The notes below the pieces were generated by a model. That model did no database searches. It was not told where the DNA came from and was given only the letters and a program-made list of their open reading frames with translations. Shown piece after piece: positions 50,570 to 62,743 of a DNA stretch of 64,000 nucleotides. This DNA is from Mansonella perstans (lineage: Eukaryota > Nematoda > Chromadorea > Rhabditida > Onchocercidae), in assembly GCA_037074765.1 (NCBI GenBank), contig JBAMDO010000079.1:150071-214070 (forward strand), written 5' to 3'. The position numbers and the translations under genes were made by a program. Each line of letters starts with the position of its first letter. Position 1 is the stretch's first letter.

Positions 50570-50848
50570 TCACGATTGTACCATCTGTGATCCCGGTGGT
50601 CCCGCTTCTCCCGTCAGAGGCGCTGCCGTTCCCGTTCCCTCCAGTCCCGGTAATAAATTTTGTGGTCTCCGTGATTCATTCGATTGCAGTGCCATCGGTC
50701 GTTCCGATGTTCCTGGTAGTTCCACTGGTCTCTGCAGTCCCGGTGCTCCTGCTGGTACTAGTCCCGGCCGCGGTGGTTCCGGTAGCAGTTGTATTTTGAT
50801 TGAAGTACAGCAGATGACGAATGCAAAGTAAACTGTTAACTTAACCAT
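50570..50848 (-). CDS. Collagen-like secreted protein, copy A (degenerate)
   Basis: Ninety-two codons starting MVKLTVYFAFVICCTS, a signal peptide shared with the other copies of this array. The rest is rich in Pro and Gly but keeps only short Gly-X-Y runs, such as PAGAPG and GEAGPPGSQ. Much of the middle is out of register, as expected for a copy that has lost selection through compensating indels. It is preceded by the conserved 5' flank and by a promoter block with TATAAA (minus) at 51757-51762, about 0.9 kb upstream. It may be a relic rather than an active gene. Confidence 0.5.
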   Translation of the reverse strand: MVKLTVYFAFVICCTSIKIQLLPEPPRPGLVPAGAPGLQRPVELPGTSERPMALQSNESRRPQNLLPGLEGTGTAAPLTGEAGPPGSQMVQS

Positions 50849-51559
50849 ATTTCAAATCGATTTTGTTGAAATCTAAGCAGTTCGTCCAATTCTGAAAAAT
50901 TACAGATTTTGCCAATTGCATGTGACTTTAATAATTTGCTGTTACACATGAGAGCGATTTTGACATATTCAGAGAGATTCTTTTTTTTTTTTTTGTTTAA
51001 AAGCAGGACAACAACATTTATAAATGGATATAATTTTACGTCGTTCTCAAAGAATTCTTCTTGGATAACGAAACCATTGGATTTGGAAAAGTTTACATCT
51101 AATGCATTCCACAGTAAAGCTTTTCGTAGAGAATCAGTTAGAAAGAAGTTTTGTGCTGAACTTTAAAAGCATAAAATAAGCATTGACATTAATGTCAATT
51201 AATTATTAACCAAACAGTTATTATGTTACTGAAAAGGAACTATTTTTTAGAATTCTTAGTTTTGAAATAATTGAAGATATTTTTGCAATTCAAATTGCGA
51301 CCATAATTCACTTATCCAAGCACTGCAATGGGAAATTTTGTATGGAAAATATATTTTTTAACTAACGAGGAGATGAAACTTCATTCGTAAATCGAATTAT
51401 AGACTAAAATCATTGCTAAAACTGATAAATTATGAGTAGAGAAATAACGGCTTATTTAGTCCGACACTACGTTTGGATTTTGACTTTTGGAAATTCTGCC
51501 AATAGTAATAATAAGAAGTAAAGTGATTTTATTTTCGAAATCTTAACCAACCATTGGCT

Positions 51560-51950
51560 TACAGAGACGCTTTTGCTTGATCGGTTCTAATTAATCATTC
51601 AAGAGACAGTTACATAGAACCATTCCAGTCAGAATTTGGCACATACAATCCAAGGATCTCCGGGCAATTTTTCTAACCGAACTACATGCATTTTCCACGA
51701 TAACGAAAAAGGTATTGACGGAACTGTTAATATTTTGAGAAACAGAAACTGCTGCCTTTATATTTCGAGAACGAGATCAGAAATAAAGCCTGTTTTACAT
51801 TCTAAGCATTTTCGACTGTTTTTTTATTCTTCTTCCTGTTTGTTCTCCGCATTTCCTAGTCGGATGACAAAAGAATTGAGGAGGATAAGTACAAAAAATT
51901 GATGCAAAGAATGAATTATTCAATTATTTTTAACAAGTTGTAACAAACTC
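51560..51950 (-). promoter_or_regulatory. Conserved promoter-like block of copy A
   Basis: This block recurs before every gene of the array. On the minus strand it contains TATAAAGGCAGCAG (TATA at 51757-51762) followed by a purine/pyrimidine-mixed stretch conserved between units. A conserved plus-strand reading RMTKE near 51855 is incidental. The constant position about 0.6 or 0.9 kb before each start supports a promoter and first-exon role; this is inference. Confidence 0.5.
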
Positions 51951-52294
51951 TCGGATCTCGTTTCGAATGAATAATTATTTTTCCTTCAATTTAAAACACT
52001 TCTTGGGTTTTAATTTCCTTAAATTTTTCATGTTTGTTTTTCTGTTTTAATGAAATAAATGACCAGTAATTTATTTTATTGAAAAGATGGCGGAGCTCGA
52101 CAAAATTAAAGGAATGTTTGGATAATTTTTTTGCCATGTATTCATCAGATAAAGTCTTTTGACGGTATTCAAAATTGCATCTTATATGACAAAAATTCTT
52201 GAAACGATTGAGGAAAATAGCAAAAGATTCACATGCAGAAAATGGCTCTGTTTGGTATGTTTCAGTGTTTCAACGTATTAAACATATTGAGATA

Positions 52295-52495
52295 TCAGAG
52301 TGTTCCTGAATCGTTTCGTACTGGCGATGGCTGCACTTGTCCCGGCGGTCCCGATGGTCCCGGTGCTCCTGGCCGTCTCGCTAGTTCCGGTTCTCCCGGT
52401 GCTCCTGGCTGTCCCGGTAGTTCCGTTAGCTCTTCAATGTTTTCGGTTGGAACACAGTAGATGATGAATACAAAGTATATTGTTAATTTAACCAT
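52295..52495 (-). CDS. Collagen-like secreted protein, copy B
   Basis: Sixty-six codons: signal peptide [18 protein letters not shown], an acidic spacer (NIEELTE) and a short proline/glycine-rich tract reading LPGQPGAPGEP and later GAPGPSGPPGQ, then a non-collagenous tail. Glycine codons are almost all GGA and prolines mostly CCx, as typical for nematode collagens on this strand. Its flanks match those of copy E closely, so B and E are sisters by segmental duplication, with B having a shorter collagen domain. TATAAA lies at 53086-53091, about 0.59 kb upstream. The sequence may continue into an exon beyond the stop, which I cannot define. Confidence 0.6.
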   Translation of the reverse strand: MVKLTIYFVFIIYCVPTENIEELTELPGQPGAPGEPELARRPGAPGPSGPPGQVQPSPVRNDSGTL

Positions 52496-52899
52496 ATTTT
52501 ATAAGCGATGCGTTGATATCTAAACTGTTCTCCTCCCGATTCTGAAAAAATACAGATTTTATCAAATGCATATGATATCAGTAATTTGCTGTTACATTAC
52601 ATGAGAGCGATTTTGACTATTCAGAGAGATTCTCGTATTTAAAATTACTACAATAACATTTATAAATGGATCAAATTTTATCTCATTTTCAAAGAATTCT
52701 TTTTGGATAATGATGTCATCGGAATTGGAAATGTTTACTTCTAATTCATTCCACAACAAAGCTTTCCGCACAGAATCAGTTAGAAGTTTCGTGCTTAATG
52801 CTTAATTCAGTTAGAAGTTTTGTGCTTAATTTTTTTTACTGAAAAGTAACTATTTTTAAGAATACTCTACACCACGGTTCAAGTCTTAATCAACGATAA

Positions 52900-53290
52900 G
52901 CTTACACAGACATTTCCGTTTAATCGGTTCTGATTAATCAATTAAGAGGCAATTATATAGAACCATTTCAGTCAGAATATGCAACTCCAAGGATTTTCGG
53001 TCTAACCGAACTACATGCATTTTCTGCGACAACGACAAAGGGATTGATGGAACTGTTAATGTCTTGAGAAACAGAAACTGCTGCCTTTATATTTCAACAA
53101 CGAGACCAGAAGCAAAGCCTGTTTTACATTTTAAGTATTTTCGACTGTTTTTTTATTCTTCTTCCTGTTTGTTCTCCGCATTTCCTAGTCGGATGACAAA
53201 AGAATGGATTGAGGAGGATAAGTATAAAAAATTGATGAAAAGGATGAATTATTCAATTATTTTTAACAAGTTGTAACAAACTCCAGGATC
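52900..53290 (-). promoter_or_regulatory. Conserved promoter-like block of copy B
   Basis: Copy of the repeated block with TATAAAGGCAGCAG on the minus strand (TATA 53086-53091). It is nearly the same sequence as 63480-63880 before copy E, and related to 51560-51950, 57950-58350 and 61980-62400. Confidence 0.5.
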
Positions 53291-53559
53291 TTATTTCGAA
53301 TGAATGATTTTTTTTTCTTCAATTTTTCATCGTTTGTTTTTTTGTTTTTTCAATGCAAATGAAATAAATGGCAGTACCGCTGGAGGAAATTGTAGGAAAC
53401 TTTATTAAATTGTTCTGCTAGGTATTTATTTGTTGATGTCAAATAAAGTTTTCTCGTGGTACTCGAAACTGCATCATATGTGACAAAAATTTTAGAAGCG
53501 ATGGGAGAAATTAGCAGAAGGAAAATTTACATACAGAAAAAGGCTCTGGTTGCTATGTT

Positions 53560-56280
53560 TCAGTGTTTCAACGTCTTAACGCTTGCATTTCAACATTTAC
53601 CTTTGTTTTCTTAAAATTATCCAACATACTATCTTGAACAATTGAGTATTTTAAATAACATAAATGATTAGGCTTGTCATATTACTTCTTAATTTAATAA
53701 AATCCTAATCATTGATCCTTGTGAAAAAGGATTGTTACTTAATATTAAATAAAGTACTATTCGAAATTAATTAAATGACGCATCAATTTTTCGTGTGTTT
53801 TCAGAATCTAACTATGAATCTCGACCTTAGTAACATAAAAATTCATTATACTAATGCATTTAAGTAAAATTTAATGATTTGACTGATGAATGAATGGATC
53901 AGTCGATCAAGTTTGAAAAAGCGACATCAAATAATTAATTTGATGCCAGAGGAATAAGTAATTTTTGATTATAATTAAATTTAAAATTGAATTTAAAGAA
54001 TTTTGCTTACGTCCAATTGAAACAAAATTTTTGCTTTGTTTATTCTAATAAATAATTTTCGGTTTTATTTACATTAATGAACAATAAGTATCCGATGATA
54101 TCATTTTTTGCGAATAGAAACATCAACAACAACAATGATAGCAATAACAATAGTAAATAAACATTTAAATTTTGCTTTTTTCTTTCTCTCTCTTACAAAC
54201 TTCTCATAATTTTTGATTGCAAAGCTAAGATGACAATATGTAACTAAGGGATATCCGAAAAAATTTTTGTAACTGATTTAAAGATTTGACTGGTTGATCA
54301 GCGAATCTCTTCTTGCTTGATAATTTTTTCTTACTTTGTTTTCCATTAACAATAAATGAAAGGAACTAAGAACTTCTTAATAAAATCACTGTATAAATCA
54401 CTGCCATAACAGTTTTGAAATAAATGCTATGTGATCAGAGTTGCTCGAAACTTATTCCAATGCGAAATAATTTCAAATTTCAATAACGACTAAACATTTT
54501 TCAAAGAGCAAATTTCAGCAAATTAATTAATTAATTTCAATGATTCGTAATTTAGAAAAAGGAGACATAAGCTTACGAGTATATATGGACAAATCAAATT
54601 AATTATAATTAATAATTGTTCACTTCTAAAAAAAAGGCGCTTTAAGTTGAAAATTCATTTGAGATAAGAAAAGCGTTGCACTCCACAGAAAAAAAATGAA
54701 AGGAAACGAAATTAATTTAAACGTTGAAAAGCTCAAGTCAGAAGTAAAAAGTGCTTCGATCATTGCTTCATAAACAATTAACACTTTTTCAATTAACCGT
54801 TTTTTTGTCCATTAATCTGTTATTTATATGTGTTTATTTTAATAGACAGTTTTCGGTTTTCTTTACACTGATAAACAATGCATATTCAATGGTATCATTT
54901 TCGAACAGAAACACGAACAACAACAATGACTGCGATGACAACAGTGAACGAACATTTAAATTAAATTATTTCAATATCAGCTGCTCAGTAAAAATTTAAT
55001 TTTCTTCTTTGTTTCTTTCGCACTCTTTTTCCCTTAAATCTTGCAAATCGAGCGAAATTTTACAAAATAAAAGAAAATTGCATATACTTGCGATAATAAA
55101 AAAATTCACTGCATTAAAGCATTGAAGTGTAATTTTTTAAATTGATTCCGAAATAATCAAATAAGCAACTGTCAAACATACCTAACAAGCATATTATTAA
55201 GCAGTTTCAATGATAAATATGGGAAAATAAACAAGCAATGAATGAATTCGTAAATAATTCACAACCGTTACCCATAAAATTTTCTCTTTCTTGAAATAAT
55301 ATTACTACGAATTTGAATTCCAAATGTTTAAAACTCAATTATTCGGTTAAGCTTGCACAAATTACCAATAAATGTATATGCTGTATATATATTCTCAATT
55401 AATTATTAATATTACCATACATTATCAATATCAGAAAAAAATCTTAAAAAATTTGAAAAATTTACATTGCATAATAATATACCAAATAACAATATACTAA
55501 GAGGCATTTATTAATAAATAATAACATCAATAATATTAACAACAAGATGGCAATTGATAAATTCATAACAATGATAACAATAAAACAATAATAATACAAC
55601 AATGAATATTAGTATTAGTATTGTTAGTATTATTAATGCATTTAATAGTACCAACAAATATAATAACATTGCTTATAAAAATAATAATAATAATAGCGCA
55701 AATTTGTTCTCAAAGCTCTTCAAAACGAATTTTATAATGAATTATGATTGAAAAAAGGAAAGAAGTTGAATTTCCGACAGTTTCGATAAAAAAACATTGT
55801 CATTATCAAAAAATTTACTTGACATTTAGATAAAGAACTGAAGAAAATCAAAGCTCATTGGTACTAAGAAATTTTACTGAGCATTTATATAAAGCATTGG
55901 TGGTTAAAAAATTATCGATAGATTGAAAATACAGCGCAAGAAACATGTATGAGCTTAAGCATTTTAGTTATTTGATTAAAAATACTGAAATGCCAGAAAT
56001 CGCTTATCGTTTCTTTCAATTACCTGAGAAATTTTTTTTCTTTATAAATATTGAAAAAAATTATTTAAAAAAATACGAATAGTAAATAATTGAAATTTAA
56101 ATTCATTAGTTTAGTAAATTTTTAAGATCTTAAAATTTATGTATTTTTTTGCGTAAAAAAGTAAAATTTTGACTGATTTATGAAATTTAAAGGATGAAAG
56201 AGATTACATAGGATTACATATGAAACAAGGATTTTATTTTTAAATGTACTGCTCTTCCTTATTTTTGTCCCTCTAAACAA
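53560..56280. other. AT-rich spacer inside the collagen-like array
   Basis: Between copies B and C lie about 2.7 kb of low-complexity DNA with A/T/ATA microsatellite stretches near 55560-55710. A diverged direct repeat pairs 54061-54180 with 54846-54960 (both contain ACAACAACAATGA and end CATTTAAATT). The open frame at 54751-54999 lies over this repeat and has no recognisable features. Confidence 0.5.
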
Positions 56281-56983
56281 TTGCATGATTTAGTGGACAA
56301 ATAGATAACCTTCTAATTTCTGAAATGCGAGCCATAACAGTAAAATTTCAATTAAACATTACATTATCACACTCTATCGTTCTATTTTTTCCTCACATTA
56401 TTAACTTTTAATAGCCATTATTACATTTGTACATTTCATTAATTCATCTGTAGCAGGCAGAAAACGAAAGCTCACAAATCATGTTGTTGTCTCCACTGCT
56501 ATAATTTTTATCATTATTATCTCCTAAAATAACTTAAGACCTTTAAATTTCTTTCAGTTTACCAATCAATGCATATTATTATTATTATTGTTCAAATAAT
56601 GGCAAATGTAACAGAATAAAAAAAAAGGCAATCAATCTGAATATTTTTCAAATGTGAATTTAAACTCATCGTTTCGAAAAATATTATCACATAAGATGTG
56701 ATTTCGAATACCACCAAAGCTTTATCTGATATCAACAAATACACAGCGAAAGGACTAATCAATTAACAAAATAATTAATCTTTACCTTTAACAATTCTTA
56801 AGTTTTCAATTGCCAGCCATTATTACATATGCAATTTTCACCAATCAAGCAAAAACAAGAGGATAAAAAAATTCGCAAATTTAATCGTTTTAAAAAAACT
56901 ATTAATAAAAGAATAGCGAACAAACTAAGTTTTGACAAAATTAAATTTAAAAACCATTTCAGTTTTTTTGGCATATTGAGATA

Positions 56984-57199
56984 TCAACGCCTTCCTGAAG
57001 AGCTTCCTGCTACCTGTGGCGGCGATGATCTCTGTGTTCTTGGCGATACCGTTGTTACTGTCGTTCGCGTTGTTCCTGGCGGTCTCGTTACTCCTGGCCC
57101 CTCTGCTCCTGGCGGTCCCGGTGGCCCCGCTGGTTCTTCAAAGACATCGGTTGGAGTACAGTAGATGATGAATACAAGGCATATTCTTAACTTAAGCAT
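56984..57199 (-). CDS. Collagen-like secreted protein, copy C (partly decayed)
   Basis: Seventy-one codons starting MLKLRICLVFIIYCTPTD, again a signal peptide, followed by AGPPGPPGAEGPG. The Gly-X-Y register is then lost and a Thr/Arg/Ser-rich tail follows (RTTVTTVSPR). Loss of register midway suggests a frameshift in an ancestral longer collagen domain. Its signal peptide and 3' flank are closest to copy D. TATAAA on the minus strand is at 58146-58151, about 0.95 kb upstream. Whether it is expressed cannot be judged. Confidence 0.5.
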   Translation of the reverse strand: MLKLRICLVFIIYCTPTDVFEEPAGPPGPPGAEGPGVTRPPGTTRTTVTTVSPRTQRSSPPQVAGSSSGRR

Positions 57200-57949
57200 G
57201 TTTTATAAGCGACTGTGCTGATATCTAAACTATTCTCCTTCCGATTCTGAAAAAATACAGATTTTACGAAATGCACATGATTTCAATAATCTACTGTTAC
57301 ATCACGATTTTGATGTATTCAGAGAGATTCTCGTATTTAAAATTACTACAATAACACTTATAAATGGATCAAATTTTATGTCATTTTCAAAGAATTCTTT
57401 TTGGATAATGATGTCACCGGAATTGGAAATGTTTACTTCTAATTCATTCCGCAGCAAAGCTTTCCGCACGGAATCATTCCAAGCTTTCAGTTAGAAAGAA
57501 GTTTTGTGTTTAGCTCCAAAAGCATAAAATAAGCGTTGACATTAATGTCGATTAGCCATTAACCACACAGTTATTTTCTTTTCAAAATAACATGTTACTG
57601 AGAAATAACTATTTTTCAGAATACTTACTTTTGAAATAATTGAAGATATCTTTGCAATTCTTATTATCACAATTCAAAATTCAATCGCAATTTACTTATT
57701 TAAGCACTGTAATAGCAAATTTTGTATGAAAAAATATGTTTTTTAAGCAACGATAAGACGAATCTTCATCCGTAAATCGATTTATAGCACAGGAATAACA
57801 AGTCATTATGTATGTTACTACATCGCCGTTTGACTTTGACTCCAAAAAATCCTACCAATAGTGATAATAAGAAGTAGGGTGAGTTTTTTGGGATGAAAAA
57901 GTAGAATGACGTAGGATGAAACCACAATCGAAGTCTTAACCGACGACAA

Positions 57950-58350
57950 GCTTACACATTTCCGTTTAATCAGTTCTGATTAATCAATTAAGAGACAATT
58001 ACATAGAACATTTCAGTCAGAACTTGACATATGCAACTACAAGGACCTTCGGGCAATTTTTCAAACTAAAGTACATGCATTTTCTACGATAACGAAAAAG
58101 GGATTGACGGAACTGTTAATATTTTGAGAATCAGAAACTGCTGCCTTTATATTTCGACAGCGAAACCAGGAACGAAGCATGTTTTACATTTTGACCGTTT
58201 TTTTTGTTCTTCCTGTTTGTTTTCTGCATTTCCTAGTTGAATGACAAAAGGATGGATCGAGGCGGATAAATATAAAAAATTGGTGCAAAAGTTGATTTAT
58301 TTACTTATTTCTTACAAATTGTCATTAATTTCGCATCTCGTTCTGAATGA
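57950..58350 (-). promoter_or_regulatory. Conserved promoter-like block of copy C
   Basis: Repeated block with TATAAAGGCAGCAG on the minus strand (TATA 58146-58151), related to the blocks before the other copies and at the same spacing class as copies A and D. Confidence 0.5.
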
Positions 58351-59152
58351 GTGATTTTCTTTCCTTAAATTTTCGAGATTTGACTTCTTTAAATTTTCCA
58401 TCATTTAGTTTTTTGTTGTTTCTATGCATAATGAAATAAATGATTAGTGAATTGTTTTGCTGAAAATATCGTTGAGTTATGGGAAATTTAAAAAAACTTT
58501 GACAAGTAGGTTAATTTTTTAATTCAAATTATTAAGTACTCCGATTATTAAGTAATTTGTTGCTTTTTCGGCAAAGGTTAATGAGCATATTTTGCAACTT
58601 ACAAAAGATTGTTAGAATTCTTCGAATAAATAAGTATTATGTCAAGCCATTACTATACTCTATTTATATTACTTAAAATATTGAATTTTTTTAGGTAGAA
58701 ATTATTTGTCGCATGAAATTTGGTGCTATTTCATTGCCATATTTCATTTTAATTTTAGAATCGAAAATACTCTAAATTGTACTGTTGGAATACGGATTAT
58801 TGGAAATTGTAAAATGACTTTTGGTTAAATTATTATTCTGCTGCACTATGTTATTCCAAGAAAAAAATAATTCGAACGAATAATAAAAATCATTTGCACA
58901 TAATTTTCTCTGTTCATTTTATATCATTATTCGTACTATTGTTGAAATTTATGAAATAATCGAAGAAAATCATTTTAAACGAAAATTCAAAAAAATTATT
59001 TTAAATAAAAATCCAGGAAGGTTATTTTAAATCTTTACCACTTAAAAAATTGATCATAAATAAATTTTAATCAAAACCAACAGTAATACATAGAATTTTT
59101 AAAAAATCTCAATAGAGGTTCGAAGGTTATTTAAACTATTAATTACATTTAG

Positions 59153-59351
59153 GGCTGGCTATCGAGTGATTATTTGTAGCATACAGCGCAAAAATGATAC
59201 TGAAAAGGTAGTGAAGAAGGTGTTTGATGATAAAAAGGGTGCACATTTGATTGAAAAAGAGCCAATTATTACTAGTAACAAAAATTTGAATCGATTCAAG
59301 CTTGCATTACAAAATTTGGATGATAATGAACAATTGTTGTTTGTCATCTAG
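59153..59351 (+). CDS. Orphan terminal exon of unknown gene inside the array
   Basis: A TTTAG acceptor at about 59148-59152 opens a 65-codon frame, AGYRVIICSIQRKNDTEKVV onward, ending LQNLDDNEQLLFVI and a TAG stop. Its composition is balanced, with charged residues alternating with hydrophobics, and looks protein-coding, unlike the surrounding repeats. No upstream exon is visible in the 800 bp before it, so it may be the last exon of a gene with a distant start, a displaced fragment, or a coincidence. The protein family was not recognised. Confidence 0.35.
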
Positions 59352-59689
59352 ACCAAATGGTCACGCAAGTAGTAAGTTAAATAAATTTTGCTCTTTTTAA
59401 GAGCGAGTTTTTTTTTTGTAATCTAATTAGTAAAATCAATTTTTCATTTTCATATGCTACTTTATATAAATGAGCTGATTAATTAATTAATCGTCTTATT
59501 TCTCAAAAAATTCTTATTATTATTTTCAATGTCATCTCAAAACCTACAATCTCTGATGATTTTGAAGATAATTTCAAATTTTAAAAAGTATTTAATATAA
59601 AAGTAATTACTGTTAAAGAAATATTTTTTACAATCCTGAAACCAAAAACAAGATTAATGACACATTCGAGAATTCAACCAGCGATAAAT

Positions 59690-60050
59690 TTCTAAGATCA
59701 CTTGCACTCAACCGGTTCTAATTAATCAATTAAGAGACGATTATTAAAAACCGTTTTTCTACAACGAACAAAGTATGGACAGAACAATTTAAGAAATAAA
59801 AATTCTTGCCTTTAAATTTCGACAACGAAACCAGTGAACAGAGCTTGTTTAATGTTGTAAACGCTTTTGTACAGTCCCGTTTTCTTGTGCTGCGACCTGT
59901 TTGTTCTTCTCATTTCCCAGTCTAATGACAAAAAATGGCTTGCGAAGGATAAGTACACAAAATTGATGCAAATGATGAATTATTCGCTTTCCTTAACAAA
60001 TTATCACAAATTCTCGGATCTCGCTTTGAATGAATGATTTTCCTTCCCTC
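59690..60050 (-). repeat. Gene-less copy of the promoter-like block
   Basis: This stretch matches the repeated block (ACCGGTTCTAATTAATCAAT, later TGTTTGTTCTTCTCATTTCC) but with more substitutions. Its TATA position reads TTTAAA (59811-59816). No collagen-like frame lies within 1 kb on its low-coordinate side, so it is an orphaned relic of another unit. Confidence 0.65.
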
Positions 60051-60354
60051 AATTTTAAACACTTCTCGATAAGCAATAACAAAAATGAGTTATAAAAACA
60101 AACAATTTAATAAATTTTAGCCAACAAATTACTGTCGCTTTCGGTGATAATTGACTGTTGCTTCGTGAAATTATCCTTTGTTCGATTGGAGAAATTGTTG
60201 TAGAAGAGTACCAAATATAACAGAATAAGGAAGATCTAATACTGCTGGTTATCGAAGTTGTAGCAGATGAGAATAGAGGATTGTCTAATGGGTGTTTAAT
60301 TCTAAAAAACTAGCTGTGCAGTTTTTCCATATACATATTTCCCAGGTTGGAGAT

Positions 60355-60392
60355 GAACTTTAATAAACCTCCTCGAACTTTAATAAACCTCC
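60355..60392. repeat. Tandem pair of 19 bp
   Basis: GAACTTTAATAAACCTCC is repeated immediately with one or two bases between the copies. A short local duplication between the orphan block and copy D. Confidence 0.7.
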
Positions 60393-61021
60393 GTATCATT
60401 TTATATTTTCCCTACGCTTTTTTACAAATCTTTGGATTTCTTAATAAAATGTTGTTTTCTAAGCAGGATTTCCTTCTTTAGCGCTTTTTATGTACGTTTG
60501 TCAAATTTGAAACAAATTTGCCATATTAAATAATTATTAAATAATTTGCATATTAAAAAATGCATTCTTTTATATTTTTTGCATTAATCTTTTCCAATTA
60601 CAACTCGGAGATGACATTCATTTGCATTTATTCTTAAAAAAATGTCAGTCTGAGCAATGTTCAAATTTGAATTTAAACTCATCGTTTCAAAAAATATTAT
60701 CACATAAGATGTGATTTCGAATACCACCAAAGAGCTTTATCTGACACCAACAAATACACAGCAAAAGAGCTAATCAATTAACAAAACAATCTTTTTCTTT
60801 ATCAATTCTTAAGTTTTCAATTGCCAGCCATTATTAAATTTGCACTTTTCACCAATCTAGTAAAAACAAAAGGATAAAAAAGTTCGCATATTTAATCGTT
60901 TCAAAAAAACTATTAATAAAAGAATAGCGAACAAACTAAGTTTTGCCAGAATTAAATTTAAAAACCATTTTAATTTTTTTAACATATTGAAATATCAGAG
61001 ACTTCCTAAAGCGTTTCGTAC

Positions 61022-61246
61022 TCACGATAATTGCGCTTGTCCCGGTCTTAGCGCTGGTCCCGGCAGTCCCGGTCGTCTCGGCAGTCCCGGTTCTCCTGGC
61101 GGTTCCGCTACTCCTGGAGGTCCCGCTCTCCCTGGCCCCGGTTGTCCTTCTGCTCCTGGCTGTCGCGGTGGTCTCGCTGGCCCTTCAATGATTTCGAATG
61201 GAGCACAGTAGATGATGAATACAAGGCATATTCTTAACTTAAGCAT
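61022..61246 (-). CDS. Collagen-like secreted protein, copy D
   Basis: Seventy-four codons: signal peptide MLKLRICLVFIIYCAP, spacer FEIIEGPARPPR, then Gly-X-Y repeats such as [15 protein letters not shown] and GEPGLPRRPGLPGP, ending GQAQLS and a TGA. Several triplets have Glu or Arg in place of Gly; in-frame GGA-to-GAA or AGA changes would explain these, so the frame looks only lightly damaged. The opposite strand also reads as a Gly/Pro-rich frame because GGN-CCN repeats are nearly self-complementary. I prefer the minus strand for its signal peptide, its GGA glycine codons and agreement with copy E. TATAAA is at 62182-62187, about 0.94 kb upstream. Confidence 0.6.
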   Translation of the reverse strand: MLKLRICLVFIIYCAPFEIIEGPARPPRQPGAEGQPGPGRAGPPGVAEPPGEPGLPRRPGLPGPALRPGQAQLS

Positions 61247-61979
61247 GTTTTATAAGCGGCTGCGTTGATATCTAAACTGTTCTCCTTCCGATTCTGAAAA
61301 AATACAGATTTTATGAAATGCACATGATTTCAATAATCTGCTGTTACATCAAATGAGAGCGATTTTGATGAATTTAGAGAGATTTTTGTATTTTAAATTA
61401 CGACAATAACATTTATAAATGGATCAAATTTTATGCCATTTTCAAAGAATTCTTTTTGGATAATGATGTCATCGGAATTGGAAATGTTTACTTCTAATCC
61501 ATTCCACAAAAAAGCTTTCCGCACAGAATCAGTTAGAAAGAAATTTTGTGCTTAACTCTAAAAGCATAAAATAAGCATTGACATTAATGCAGATTAACCA
61601 TTAACCAAACAGTTATCTTGTTACTGAAAAGTAACTATTTTTCAGAATTCTTACTTTTGAAATAATTGAAAATATCTTTGCAATTCAAACTTCGATCGTA
61701 ATTAATTTATCCAAGCACTGCAATGGGAAATTTTGTATGAAAAAATATGTTTTTTAAGTAATGAGAAGACGAAACTTTATCCGTAAATCGAATTATATAC
61801 TAAAATCATTGCTGAAACTGATAAGTTATGAGTACAGAAACAAAGACTTATTTTGTTTGTTACTAAATTTCCGTTTGGACTTTGACTTCTGGAAATCCTA
61901 CCAGTAGCGATAATAAGAAATAGGATGAGTTTTTCAGGATGAAAAAGTAGAATGACGTAGGATGACACCACAATCGAAG

Positions 61980-62400
61980 TCTCAACCAACGATAAGCTTA
62001 CACAGACATTTCCGTTTAATCGATTCTGATTAATCAATTAAGAGACAATTACATACAATCATTTCAGTCAGAATATGCAACTCCAACGACTTTCGGTCTA
62101 ACCGAACTACATGCATTTTCTACGACAACGAAAAAGGAATTGATGGAACTGTTAATGTTTTGAGAAACAGAAACTGCTGCCTTTATATTTCGACAACGAG
62201 ACTAGAAACAAAGCCTGTTTTACATTTTAAGTATTTTCGACTGTTTTTTATTCTTCTTCCTGTTTGTTCTCCGCATTTCCTAGTCGGATGACAAAAGAAT
62301 GGATTGAGGAGGATAAGTACAAAAAATTGATGCAAAGGATGAATTATTCAATTATTTTTAACAAGTTGTAACAAACTCCCGGATCTCGTTTCGAATGAAT
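61980..62400 (-). promoter_or_regulatory. Conserved promoter-like block of copy D
   Basis: Repeated block with TATAAAGGCAGCAG on the minus strand (TATA 62182-62187). Its high-coordinate side runs straight into the 3' flank of copy E. Confidence 0.5.
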
Positions 62401-62743
62401 AATTATTTTTCCTTCAATTTAAAACACCTCGGTTTTAATTTCCTTAAATTTTTCATGTTTGTTTTTTTGTTTAATGAAATAAATGACCAGTGATTTATTT
62501 TATTGAAAAGGTGACGGAGCTCGAAAAAATTAAAGGAATGTTTGGCTAATTTTTTTGCCATGTATTCATCAGATAAGTCTTTTGACGATATTCGAAATTG
62601 CATCTGTATGACAAAAATTCTTGAAACGATTGAGGAAAATAGCAAAAGATTCACATGCAGAAAATGGCTCTGTTTGGTATGTTTCAGTGTTTCAACGTAT
62701 TGAACATATTGATATAACAGAGTCTTTCTGAAGCGTTTCGTAT

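Noticed and set aside
51636..53276. Plus-strand frames ending RMTKE plus a lysine-rich tail in the promoter blocks
   Set aside because: The tail recurs in several blocks but the frame is broken by indels in others, and the block sits upstream of minus-strand genes. Block conservation explains the recurrence.
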